From NCBI GenBank assembly GCA_963556145.1, contig OY744472.1, positions 2,542,001-2,606,000 on the forward strand: a stretch of 64,000 nt of DNA, in the 5' to 3' direction. The notes under the pieces were generated by a model, which saw nothing but the letters and a program-made list of their open reading frames with translations, searched no databases and was not told the DNA's origin. This document shows positions 34,653 to 44,022 of this stretch, one piece after another. The position numbers and the translations under genes were made by a program. The DNA is from Hygrocybe punicea (taxonomy: Eukaryota; Basidiomycota; Agaricomycetes; Agaricales; Hygrophoraceae). Each line of letters starts with the position of its first letter. Position 1 is the first letter of the stretch.

Positions 34653-36512
34653 CTAGTCTACTCCACTGGGGTCTAGCAAAGGAGGTCCAAGACTGGGATC
34701 AAAGGGAATGGGAACTTGTCCAGAAAAAGATGGAAAGGAAACAGAGGGTTGGGAAAAGCCAGGAGAAACATCGTGGACACAAGCTGGAAGTTTTGATGAG
34801 TTTCGCATAGAGATGGTGGGAAGATGGCGAGGTTGTACTCGGAATGGGGAGTCGTCGAAATGTGTTGGGTATGGTTGATGACGAGGTGGGATTTTATGTA
34901 CGGGGTATCTCGGGGGAAGGTTTTGAGGGTGGACACGGCGGTGATGGTAGTGAAGCGTGGACCATGGATTTTGCGCTCGGGGGTAGGTGAGGGTAGGGAT
35001 GCTCTTCGGTCGCCAAATAGGGGCGTGGGTGGGGCGGGTGTCGCGCCAGGTATGGTTTTGACAGGGAATGTTGAATGCAAGGACGGCTTGGGTTTTCGGG
35101 GCAGGGATATTGTCGTGGTATGCTGATGGTGGTGTTTCCACGGGTTCCGTTTGCGTAGACGCGTCGGCATATCGTTTTGTGGCCATAGGTGGGTCTGCCT
35201 TGTGTGCAGTCGCAGGTCCAGTATGTGCCTCCGTGCTCGCGGGTTGTTGCTTTTTCTCATCTTGCCCTTTGATGTTTCGCCTCGGAGCACCATCCCTCTC
35301 GTTTCGGTTCTCTCCTGCGAGGATCTCCGCGATTTGGGATGGCAGAGGCCATGCTCGGCCGTCGTAGTGTGTTTGGTGGTTGTTGGAAGCGTGGTACGGT
35401 GTGGGGGCGAGATGCTCGCGTTGGGGGTTTGGTTTTGGGTCAGGGTAGGCGGGGATGGTGGGTCGAGACGGTGTAGGCGCGAGACGTTCGTGTAGGAAGG
35501 GTTTCGAGGCCGATTTCGTGGTGCTGGAAGTGGGTATGCCAGTGGGCGTTGAACACTCGCGCTCGTGTGACCTTTTTGGGTCGGGGTGGGACAAGGTTGC
35601 AGGCTGGGATGGAACGGGCGCGGGACAGGGCTCTGGGGTTGGCTTTGCATTGGGGTTGGGTCTACACGCCGGGCGTTCGCGCTCACGGCCGCTTTTGGCG
35701 CTGGGGTTGGGGTATTTCGAAGGCAGCACGCGGCTGCGCTCTGCTCCGGGGTGCTTTGGGTTGGGGGTGGCGAGAGCCGTGGGCGCTGGGCATTCGCGTC
35801 CGTGCTCGGTTTGGAGGTGGTTGGCGTTGTGGGACAGTGATGGTGGTGAGTTTTGGTTTGGGGCGCGTTCTGACGCGTTTTGCAGCGAGGGTGGTGGGTC
35901 CGCTGGCGTGGGCGTTGGGATGGGGCTTGGAACGCACTCGGGCGCGTTTTCCAGCAGGGATGGGGCCGTTTGGGTGGGCAATAACGACGTGGCGTGCTCG
36001 GGCGCGAGCGTCGACGTTTTTGGTGGAGATGGGTGCGCTGTGGTGTGCTGGGGCGCGTTTTCGCGCGTGGATGGGGCCGTTTGGATGCTTGGGTTGGGGT
36101 ATTTTGGTGGGAGCTCGCGGCTGCGTTCTGCTCCGGGGTGCTTTGGGTTGGGGGTGGCGAGAGCCGTGGGCGCTGGGGATTCGCGTCCGCGCTCGGTTTG
36201 GAGGTGGTTGGCGTTGTGGGACGGTGATGGTGGTGAGTTTCGGGGCCTGTGCCTCGCTTTTGGCTTGACGTGGTTGGGACTAGCAAGGTGGGGTGGCGGG
36301 GCTGTTGAACGCTCGCGCTCGGAAGTGCTGGGAGGTGCTGGAGTGACGTTGCTGGGCACCGGGGCAGTGAGCGTCGTCGTTGTGTTCATTTGGGTCCACG
36401 TCGCTGTGGGCTGGGCCGTTGGTGGCGAGATTGTTGGTTCTTTTTTTGTATTGCTTTTCCATCGGGTTTTTTCCTTCTTCGCTCGTTCTTTTTGTTTCTT
36501 TTTAGTAGTCAT
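34653..36512 (-). CDS. Proline-rich protein encoded by short-LTR element B
   Basis: An uninterrupted 619-codon frame lies in the sense orientation of element B. It starts about 210 bp after the 5' LTR and ends about 120 bp before the 3' LTR, filling the internal region. The N-terminus is strongly basic ('MTTKKKQKERAKKEKTRWKS'). The bulk is Pro/Ser/Thr/Ala/His. A segment containing 'NHLQTERGRESPAPTALATP' followed by 'NPKHPGAERSR' occurs twice (a direct duplication of about 140 bp, 395 bp apart). No zinc knuckle, protease, reverse transcriptase or integrase motif is seen. It could be a Gag-like RNA-binding protein or simply an open GC-rich frame, since a second overlapping frame of 537 codons is also open, which lowers confidence. 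Function is unknown. Confidence 0.5.
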   Translation of the reverse strand: MTTKKKQKERAKKEKTRWKSNTKKEPTISPPTAQPTATWTQMNTTTTLTAPVPSNVTPAPPSTSERERSTAPPPHLASPNHVKPKARHRPRNSPPSPSHNANHLQTERGRESPAPTALATPNPKHPGAERSRELPPKYPNPSIQTAPSTRENAPQHTTAHPSPPKTSTLAPEHATSLLPTQTAPSLLENAPECVPSPIPTPTPADPPPSLQNASERAPNQNSPPSLSHNANHLQTEHGRECPAPTALATPNPKHPGAERSRVLPSKYPNPSAKSGRERERPACRPNPNAKPTPEPCPAPVPSQPATLSHPDPKRSHERECSTPTGIPTSSTTKSASKPFLHERLAPTPSRPTIPAYPDPKPNPQREHLAPTPYHASNNHQTHYDGRAWPLPSQIAEILAGENRNERDGAPRRNIKGQDEKKQQPASTEAHTGPATAHKADPPMATKRYADASTQTEPVETPPSAYHDNIPAPKTQAVLAFNIPCQNHTWRDTRPTHAPIWRPKSIPTLTYPRAQNPWSTLHYHHRRVHPQNLPPRYPVHKIPPRHQPYPTHFDDSPFRVQPRHLPTISMRNSSKLPACVHDVSPGFSQPSVSFPSFSGQVPIPFDPSLGPPLLDPSGVD

Positions 36513-36719
36513 TTGTGCGGTCGAAGTGTTTGGTGCTTGGAAAATCGTTCGGTGCTCGGAAAACTACTTGGCGTTCGGGAAACTGCTGGGTGTGCTCTGT
36601 GCTCTGTGCTCGGTACTCGTAAAATTGCTAGAGTGCTGAAAAATCACTAGAAGTTGCTGAAAGTTGCTGAAAATCGCTGAAGATGGAGGCTGTGTTCGAA
36701 TCCGCTCTCATCACCACGT

Positions 36720-36874
36720 TGGAGTGGTACGGAGGTACCACTCCGAGGGCTAACTGGAGAGTCTCGCTGGAGAGCTGGCGAGGAAGACTGGATTGGGACT
36801 GACTACTGACAGGGATCTATCTACAACGAACTGTGGGAGCCTCGTCACGTGACTAGGCACTCGCTACCACTCCA
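36720..36874 (-). repeat. 5' LTR of element B
   Basis: This is the partner of 34375-34529. By eye there are two substitutions between them, suggesting recent insertion. The adjoining primer-binding-site-like sequence ends at 36716. Confidence 0.87.
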
Positions 36875-37339
36875 ACGTTTTCCCTTTCCCCCGTTTACAC
36901 TGTACCTTGTCCCGTCCCATCCCCTTTCCCCACCCTCGACATTTATTGGATATTTGACCTATCTACAAACCATCACTGCTCGACAGCACCGTACCTATTT
37001 ACTTTCGCATGAACCACCCAGTCTATTTTCGGATCACAAGAACTCACACCCTGGGCTACAAGAACTTATGGTTTTGAACGTTTTTATCCTACCCTGCGAT
37101 GTGAGTCCCAGAGGCATTCGAGGATGGAGGAGCAGAGCAGAGTTACAGTTTGGTCATCTACCACCCCCAATGATCTTGGAGGACGATACGGTCCCGCCTC
37201 ACGTATAAGGCCCGGGGCATCGTGAGGGACTGGGAGTCGTGACTGGAGAGTTTTTTTCTTGGTCAGTTTTGTTTTGCTTTTTGTTTTCTTTTAGTAGCAG
37301 TATGGTGACGAGGACGTCACCATGAGGAGGAGGGGCACT

Positions 37340-37497
37340 TGTAGTAGTTGTGCCTGGTCAGTCACGTGATCAGGTTCCCATGGTTTGACCTAGTCAGTAG
37401 CCTTCCAGATGTAGTAGTCAGTCCATCCTTCCTATCCAGTCGACCTTTCCCTCGAGTCCTGCGTGAGCCCCCGGAGTGGTACCTCGGTACCACTCCA
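37340..37497 (+). repeat. 3' LTR of element A
   Basis: This is the partner of 32818-32975, with a single CG-to-TG difference. It is followed by the ACGG duplication and the resumed CAG repeat of the hAT element. Confidence 0.88.
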
Positions 37498-38210
37498 ACG
37501 GCAGCAGCAGCAGCAGCAGCAGCAACGGTGACGGCAGTAGCAGCAGTGCTGGCAGTGGCAGCAGCAGCAGGAGAACAGCAGCAATGGTGGCGGCAGCAGC
37601 AGCAACGGCCATGACAGTGGCAGCAGCAACGGTGACAGCAGTAGCAGCAGCACCGGCAGCAGCAGCAGCAGTGCCGGATGGCTCCCCCACGGCCCAACTA
37701 CCTCGTGAAGTGTAGCGCCATATCGATTGATACATGCCTGCCATTCGCGAGGAGAACGGAGCTCACAGGGTGAGCCAAGTGCAGTCTGGGTTCAGATGCG
37801 AACATGGAGAGACGGTTCGATGCCGTCTGGGTCCAGGTTTGGCCATGCGCCAAACCGGACCTGAAGTTCAGTTCGCGGTTCCGCCAAAAAGGCTTGGAAC
37901 TGGACCAAACTGAACTTCGGCAACACTACTTCAAATGATTGAAAATTCAACTTTAGAATACACAGATCCCTCTAGAACCACTCTCTGAACATTTCACTGG
38001 AACAGATTTTTTTTAAACATCTCCAAAAGTTATCTACAGAGGTTTTACTTCATTGTCACGCCATTTCATGTGATGTAACTGTTTGTGGATGAGGTCTATC
38101 TTATTAGCATAAGTCCCAGATAGTTCCAAAACTCCGAGTTGTATTACTAAGCAAACTTTAAACTTGGAGGAACTCGCAATGCCAGCTGGCAAATAACATG
38201 TGGGAATTTG

Positions 38211-38691
38211 ATGGGTCACAGAAGTGACCATCTTTTTGACCATGCTGGCTCATGCTCTGGACTTAAAGATATGGATATCCAGAAACTTGAGCAGATCATT
38301 GCCATTCTCAATGGTTACTCCTTCCTCAACATAATTGAAAGTCTTCTATCTAGTCAAGCACAGTCACATTCTACCATCCGAACCCAATTTATATCTGACA
38401 TTCCAGCTGTTATCAATGCTCTTATATTACATCAAGATTCTAATGCTCATCTCATGAACTCTGTGTTCAATGTCTGTGCCACTGAATTCAGTGCCGAGGT
38501 TCAGAATATTTCCAAAAAGGATTTTGGCTGGCATTTTAGTGCATGGCATACCGATTACGAACAAATTGAGCAATTCTCCATTAGCGCCATGGCTGAAAGA
38601 CTGGACAAACAAGCTCCATTCTTGTGGAGTCTTCTAGGGTGCCTTCTTTCAAGTGGCAACATCAAGCCTGATGTGAGGGCAAAGGATGCGG
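38211..38691 (+). pseudogene. Truncated gene fragment (DUF6589-like N-terminal region, tentative)
   Basis: A natural-looking open frame reads 'KLEQIIAILNGYSFLNIIES', 'TIRTQFISDIPAVINALILH' and 'KKDFGWHFSAWHTDYEQIEQ', then 'FSISAMAERLDKQAPFLWSL'. It is cut by the LTR that begins at 38692. The helical, 'W-H-F' and 'ERLDKQAP.LW.LL' features resemble the N-terminal part of DUF6589 proteins, which are numerous in agaricomycete repeat regions. This comparison is from memory and not certain. The remainder of the gene was not found. Confidence 0.4.
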
Positions 38692-39576
38692 TGTAGATGT
38701 GGCTTCGGGGTCGCTTTGGAACATAAATCCTAACCTAGGGGTGTCAGCGTAGAAGTGACGGTGGATAATCAGTGTCGGAAATAATAGTAAAAGTTGGAAA
38801 TAGAAGTAAAAATGTAAGCCACCATGTAAAACTGGTCAAATAATCATGAACCCAGTGATGAATGGACTGAAAATGGATAAATAATAATGAACCCAACAAT
38901 GCCAATGGCATTGGGTACAGCGGGTTGGGTTGGGTTGGGACGGTTCAGGAACAATGAATGAATAATGGAACAATGATAAAGACGATGAAGTGAACTATAA
39001 AAGTCTAAGGTTCTACAAGGATGAGCATTTGAAGGGATTAAAAGATGATTCTGACTGTAAGGAAACAGGGACTAGGGTATCTCTTTTTGTATGGTTGTCA
39101 GGGACCATTTTTATAGTACATGAGTGGGTAGTTTACTTTCAGTCATGTCTATTTTGGCTGATGGAAAACTACAAATGAAAGTTGGAATGGGGATCTGAAG
39201 AGGGGGGGTGCAATGCGACAGTGACAGGAAAATGGAGGGAAAAGGAAATATCCATAAAAATGGTCTAAAAATCCTACATATCTCCATAAGGACGAGGGGA
39301 TGTGTATATTGGCCAAGTCCAAAGTTGGGAATCAAGTCCAAAAAGATCCGTCTCCTATAATTGGAACTCCGGGGCTTATGAGGCTGCCGGATTTGGTCCA
39401 AAAGTGGCCATGACAAAGCGGCATACATTGGGTCACATCGGGTCATGTCACATCATGTCACGTCACGTCACGTCGGGTTATGTCAGGTTGGAATGTGAGT
39501 CATTTGGAGGTGTTGGGTTCATCCGGATTTGTGAGATATCGACAATATGGACTCAGGGGGACATTGAGTCTCTACA
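38692..39576 (-). repeat. LTR of gypsy-related family 'D' with a stub of internal sequence
   Basis: This 885-bp repeat starts TGTAGATGTGG and ends GTCTCTACA. It shares 'GGGTGTCAGCGTAGAAGTGAC' -type blocks (best core GTCAGCGTAGAAGTGAC) with the gypsy LTR at 41456. The bases after it, TCTCCAGGATACTTTAAA, parallel the polypurine side of the gypsy element, so this is one LTR of a minus-oriented element whose body is missing. A related inverted copy spans 40353-54928. Confidence 0.65.
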
Positions 39577-40234
39577 TCTCCAGGATACTTTAAATAAAGA
39601 CCATTCTTGGTTGATACTACATGGACTTAGGACTTGAATGTGTGAGATAAGGCTGATGTGGTGGTTGTGGAATCAGGTTCAACTAGTGCTACCGAAGTTC
39701 AGTTCAGTCAAGTTCAGACCCATTTTGGCTGAACCCTGAACTGAACTCCAGGTTCAGTTCAGGATTTCACGTGAACTGAACTCTGGGTTCAGTTCAGGAT
39801 TTCATGTGAACTGAACCTGGACCGCACTGAACTGTTCAGTTTTTTTTTTCAGGGCCTGAACTGAGTTCATGAATGGTTCGGACATTCAATTTTAGTATTA
39901 TCACGCATTCTACATGTAAAAAATTCACAATTTATTATTCTATATATTCCAACTATCCCAGAAACTCAATATATTATTATAAACATGCTGGTATGGGTCT
40001 TTGTGGGTCTACTAATGGGTATCACTTGGCCCTGGTGAGGCACCCACCTCCCTGTAACCTCGCGAACATAGCCCCGACATCAATTGATGCCGGGCTGCAT
40101 GTTTGTGAGGTCTTCACTGGGGGTGGGGACCTAGACCCTGGTGGTGATCCTGCAACTTTGCTGGTCATTGTTTTCTGAGTAGTTAGAACTAGAGCATAAA
40201 TCAAATTAAATGTTGTCATTGCATTGCTGGTGCC

Positions 40235-40348
40235 ATTGCCATTGCCATTGCCGTGGAAGTTGGTGTTGGTGTTGGTGTTGGTGTTGGATTGGCATGGCGT
40301 TGGATTGGTGTTAGCATTAGCATTGGATTGGCATTGGCATTGGCATTT
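40235..40348. repeat. GCATTG/GGTGTT hexamer microsatellite, left part
   Basis: An imperfect hexameric array (TTGGTG, CATTGG, TTAGCA variants) is interrupted by the solo LTR beginning at 40353. It resumes at 54929-55010, as expected for a single tract split by insertion. Confidence 0.75.
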
Positions 40349-41455
40349 GCGTTGTAGAGACCCGACGTCTCCCTGAGCCTGTATTGTCGATATCTCACGA
40401 ATCCAGACAAACCCGACACCTCCAAACGACTCCCATTCCAACCCAACATAACCCGACGTGACGTGACCCGACATATGCCGCTTTGTGATGGCTGCTTTTG
40501 GACCAAATCTGTTAGGCTCACTGTTATGGATCGCTTCTGCAGCGGGCTCCGGCAACAATCAACTTAACAGGGGATCGGTTTCCAGAGGAGAGAAGAGCAG
40601 TTTTCATTGTTGCTTACTACTAAGACAACACTGCTAAGAGGGGGGATTCATGGTACAATGTCATTGCGAGCCGTGGGGGTTACCCAAGATAAGGGGGTCT
40701 GCCCCAAGAACCAGACTAAACGTAAGGAAAGGAAAAGAAGAAAAAGTCCGAACCAACAACAAGAACAGTATATGTAGTGACTGGTCTTGAGGGGAGGTAA
40801 ATAGAAATGCAACCATGAAGCTACAACATGTCCAACTACACCATGTGTTCACCATGAGGCAGACATGAGGCGTCCTCATGTTGATTTTCTCGCGATCCAA
40901 CTGGAGGCCCGGGTGTCGTTGAGGATAGAAGAGGTCCGTATGACTCGGATGATTTGTCATCAGATCATGTGATGTGCAGAATTGCCTATTTGGGGTCTAC
41001 ACTTGCTGTAACAGGCAAGTGCGCAGTCTGGCAAGTGCATTGCACGGTCGGGTCGAAGATGGGTATTGTCCAGTGTAGGATTGGTGATGAGAGTGTCTTG
41101 AGGTAGCAGGGATATAGCGACAAGGTCGGTATAAAGGAAAACAAAGGAATGTATGGAGGGAAAACCAACTAGGATGGTGGGATAGTCGAGGTCAGACATG
41201 TGAACAGCATAAGCTGTACTGGATGACGATGTCTGTGTCAATGACGTATCAAGGGGTGATGTCTTGTCCTGTGTGTAGAACAACGTGGTCCACCTGATGT
41301 CGGTATTCGTCCAAGAAAGGGCATTGTTATAAACGAGTGTGGGGAGGTATCAAGGTTATAGATGGAAAAGGATAAATGAATGTGGGTCCAGGTTTCGAGT
41401 CATGGCATGAGTGACAAGCTGTGGGAACAAGTCGTCGGGTACTGCATTGAAGCGG

Positions 41456-42250
41456 TGTAAAGGCGAGGTCGGGGTGGCTGCAGAATAATAATCCTAAGCC
41501 TGTGGGGGTCAGCGTAGAAGTGACTAGGAATAGTCTAACAAGCTTCAGTAAAATGATAGGATATAAATGGTAAGAAGCCGCCGAGTAAACTACTGAAATC
41601 TATCGAGACCGGTCGAAGCTGACGAAGCCGACGATGTTGGGTACGGCGGGTCGGGTGTCGGGTGACGAGGGACGTAGAGATAAAGGCGGTAGAACGACGG
41701 GGAGAGCGTTGAGGAATCCGATGAGCAATGTGTGCGATGGATTTTACTGAGAGACTAATTCTCAGAGAGAGGAAATGGGGGAACTGGTTTCTTATTTTGA
41801 GACGGCGCTTGGGCACCGTTTTTATACTACAAATTTCTGTACCTAGATTCAGACGAGAGTCCTTGGCCGATGAGAGGAAACAAAGGAGAATAAAAATGGG
41901 GAAGTAGGAAGAGCATTGCGAGGCGACGATGACAGGGAAAATGGGTGGAAGATATAAAAAACCGTAAAAGATGCAATATACTTTACTATATCCCCATAAG
42001 GGAGACGCTAGGCGTGAATAAGGCAAGTCCGATGTCAGGATCCCAGTCTGATGAGATCTATCTTTGATATTTGAAGTTCTGTGAGTTTACGAGATAGACC
42101 GACCAGGTACGTGAGCGGCCGTGCTAGTCAGTATGCATTAGGTTGCGTCGGGTTACGTCGGGTTCGAGCGTAGATTGCTAGAGACGTCGGGTTCGAGCGG
42201 ATTCACTAGATATCGATGTTACGGCCTCAGAGGGTCGAGGACCCTCTACA
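41456..42250 (-). repeat. 3' LTR of the gypsy element
   Basis: This 795-bp LTR is the partner of 52136-52938. In the element's minus orientation it is preceded by a purine-rich tract (AGAAGACCCAAGGAGA). Confidence 0.9.
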
Positions 42251-42420
42251 TCTCCTTGGGTCTTCTAATAGAGACCATCCGTGGTCGAGAATATGGGGTC
42301 TCCAAATGCGGGTCGCGAATGTGGCCAATCACGTGAGCGGCCAAACAACGGCAAAGTAAAAAAAATAAAAAAAATCTCGTTGTTGATCCGACCTTTCCTC
42401 TACACCATCACACGCCCACA

Positions 42421-43816
42421 ATGTCCCAAATCTACGACAATTTTCTCGCCTTCATCGAAAGCATCAAACCTGATGTCCGGGTGGACTACGAAGAGGCCGT
42501 CAACGCGGTCACCGTGTTTCACAGCGACGATCTCGTAACAATGGTGGACGGCAACGAGGGGATGGCCCAACAATGGTTAAGCGGCCGCAAGAAAGCGCTG
42601 GTGAGTTTCCCGATTGATCACGCGTGTCCTAAGATAGCTCATGTCGTCCCGCTAGCGTGCTTATAATGGAATTGTTGCGGAACTCCGAGCTGGTGGTACG
42701 AGGCCAGTAACGCCACCGTTATGGGCCGACCGCCAATCGTACGCCAACGATGTCGAAGAGTGGCTGAAAGAAGTGGCGGACCGAGAGAGGCAGGAAAAGG
42801 AAGAAGCTAGACGGCGGGCGGATGAAGAAGCGGCTACGCGGGAAGAGGAGGCCAGACAGATGGCAGAGGCAAATGCACGAGCGGAGGCAGAGAAAAGGCG
42901 AAAGGTGGCAGAGGAACGGCGGGAGCGGCTTAGAATAGAACAACACGAGCAGCACTGGAATCAAGAAGCGGACCGGGTTGAAAGGGATGGAGCCGCGTAT
43001 TGGTGGCGGCTCAGCGAAGAACGGCGAGCTGAAGCAAACGCATCGGTCACGGGTGAACCAAGGACTGAGTCGATTCCGGAAGGCGAAGCCGCAGTTGAGC
43101 CAGAGGAAGGCCCGTCGACCCGGCACCAGAGACACCGGCCGATGTAGAAGACGTAGATACGCTGGGCGTAGAGACCGGAGACTTGGCTGGTACGACGGTG
43201 AGTTCTTGTGTCAGTTCATTTGTTCTTTAGTCACTGATCCTGGTAACAGTTCACCGGGCCGTTTCCCCTACAACCCTGCACCAACTGTGTCAAGGCGCAA
43301 GAGGCGTGTCGAGGCGTCATGGGCTACGTGTGCGAACGATGCCGGAGGCTGAAGAAAAGATGTACTAACGCTACACACCGGACGGGCGGGGGTCGGCGCA
43401 AGGTGGATACCGGAAAGGGTAAAGAGGTCGCGGTCGGCACGAGGAAGCCATTGTCGTTCTCGACAAAGCCGATCCGCAGTAGGCCTGCCCGGGCCTCAAC
43501 GAGCAAACCGCGGGTCAAGGATGTGGAATCGGTCGAGGACGATGATGAAGACGAGGAGGAGTCGGAGGAAGAGCAGCCGACGAAAAGGCTTAGGGCGGCC
43601 TCGGCAGCAAACCCGTTCGTTTTGACGATGGAGAATTACGAGCAAGTGTCGGCGCGGCTAGCGGTCCTTACGGAGGAGCTGGGAGCCCTGGGCACCAACG
43701 TCAACCGTCACCTCGTCCACTTCGGTCAAGAGTTCCAGCGGCTCCGCGTCGATCTCGAACGGTCGACCTCAAGGTTGGCGATGTTGAAGCGGGATTACGA
43801 GACCAGCCGCCTGTAA
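42421..43816 (+). CDS. Antisense Zn2Cys6-type zinc-cluster / coiled-coil protein inside the gypsy element
   Basis: This gene lies between the 3' LTR and the end of pol, on the strand opposite gag-pol. Exon 1 'MSQIYDNFLAFIESIKPDVR' to 'WLSGRKKAL' joins, across a GTGAGT...CTAG intron, 'RAYNGIVAELRAG' and 'PLWADRQSYANDVEEWLKEV'. A highly charged Glu/Arg/Ala helix of roughly 80 residues follows. After a second intron (43198-43250) comes 'PCTNCVKAQEACRGVMGYVC' followed directly by 'ERCRRLKKRC', i.e. C-x2-C-x6-C-x7-C-x2-C-x6-C, the spacing of a fungal Zn2Cys6 cluster. A Lys/Arg-rich and acidic linker and a C-terminal coiled coil ('LGTNVNRHLVHFGQEFQRLR') end it. A one-base frameshift near 43110 breaks this copy. 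It may be a DNA- or RNA-binding accessory protein of the element. Function is unknown. Confidence 0.72.
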
Positions 43817-44022
43817 AATAGAAAAAAAATAACGAGCCCGTTGTATATATAAAAAAATATATCGTGTACATAAAAGACATGTCAGCTTGTTCACCCAGCT
43901 AAGGAAAGCCGATCGGCTCCCGAAGACACAGGACTATTTGCATCATTCTTCATATCGTTTAGAAAACTAAGAGGAACTAAATGAAATGGGGGTATAACGT
44001 GGACAGAATATAAATGAAATGC

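Larger units (their letters stand above)
34375..36874 (-). mobile_element. Short-LTR retroelement 'B' nested in A (minus orientation)
   Basis: Two 155-bp LTRs (34375-34529 and 36720-36874) begin TGGAGTGGTA and end TACCACTCCA. By eye they differ at two bases. The flanking duplication is ACGT (34371-34374, 36875-36878). The reverse complement of this LTR is clearly related to the LTR of element A, so B is a second member of the same family, inserted in the opposite direction. In its own orientation the primer-binding site follows the 5' LTR by three bases. Read on the plus strand at 36692-36716 this site looks like a tRNA 3' arm: TTCGAATC, then CGCTCTCATCA, then CCA. A polypurine tract GAGGGAGGGGGG precedes its 3' LTR. 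Its only long frame is the 619-codon proline-rich one. Confidence 0.87.
32818..37497 (+). mobile_element. Short-LTR retroelement 'A' (non-autonomous, plus orientation)
   Basis: Two 158-bp direct repeats (32818-32975 and 37340-37497) start TG and end CA. By eye they differ at one base (CG to TG). The flanking duplication is ACGG (32814-32817, 37498-37501). Three bases after the left LTR is a primer-binding-site-like TGGTGATGAGAG (32979-32990). Just before the right LTR is a purine-rich tract, GAGGAGGAGGGGCACT. There is no reverse transcriptase or integrase. The internal region is GC-rich, proline-coding, degenerate sequence with tandem repeats of about 0.3 kb, interrupted by element 'B'. It is a non-autonomous TRIM/LARD-like element that must be mobilised in trans. 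Confidence 0.85.
32049..37928. mobile_element. hAT-type DNA transposon (non-autonomous) with nested retroelements
   Basis: The ends are TAGTGTTGCCGTAGTTCGG (left) and the reverse complement of TAGTGTTGCCGAAGTTCAG (right), flanked by the 8-bp duplication CTTCAAAT at 32041-32048 and 37929-37936. An 8-bp TSD and a TA(G)NG start are characteristic of hAT elements. Subterminal zones (about 32070-32200 and 37780-37915) are crowded with direct and inverted GGTTCAG / GAACTGAAC motifs, probably transposase-binding repeats. Without the retroelement at 32818-37497 it is only about 1.2 kb, made largely of CAG/CAA trinucleotide repeats, and has no transposase. It needs a helper. Confidence 0.85.
28621..38190. 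repeat. Long inverted-repeat (foldback-like) element, split by later insertions
   Basis: The left arm (about 28621-28785 plus 31925-31984) and right arm (32017-32048 plus about 37937-38190) are inverted copies of one sequence. Shared landmarks are GATAGACCTCATCCACAAAC, 'ACAATGAGGTAAAACCTCTG', 'AACTTTTGGAGATGTTT', 'TGTTCCAGTGAAATGTTCAG' and TTGAATTTTCAAT. At the centre, 31950-31984 and 32017-32048 form a near-perfect palindrome around a 32-bp loop. Each arm is about 220 bp. The left arm is broken by the Tc1/mariner element, the right arm by the hAT element, and in each case the other arm gives the uninterrupted sequence. Outer ends and a target duplication could not be fixed. Confidence 0.7.

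Noticed and set aside
35455..36639. 394-codon plus-strand frame opposite the proline-rich frame of element B
   Set aside because: It is a GC-rich shadow (Gly/Arg/Trp/Val composition) antisense to the element's orientation. It includes the primer-binding side and has no motif.
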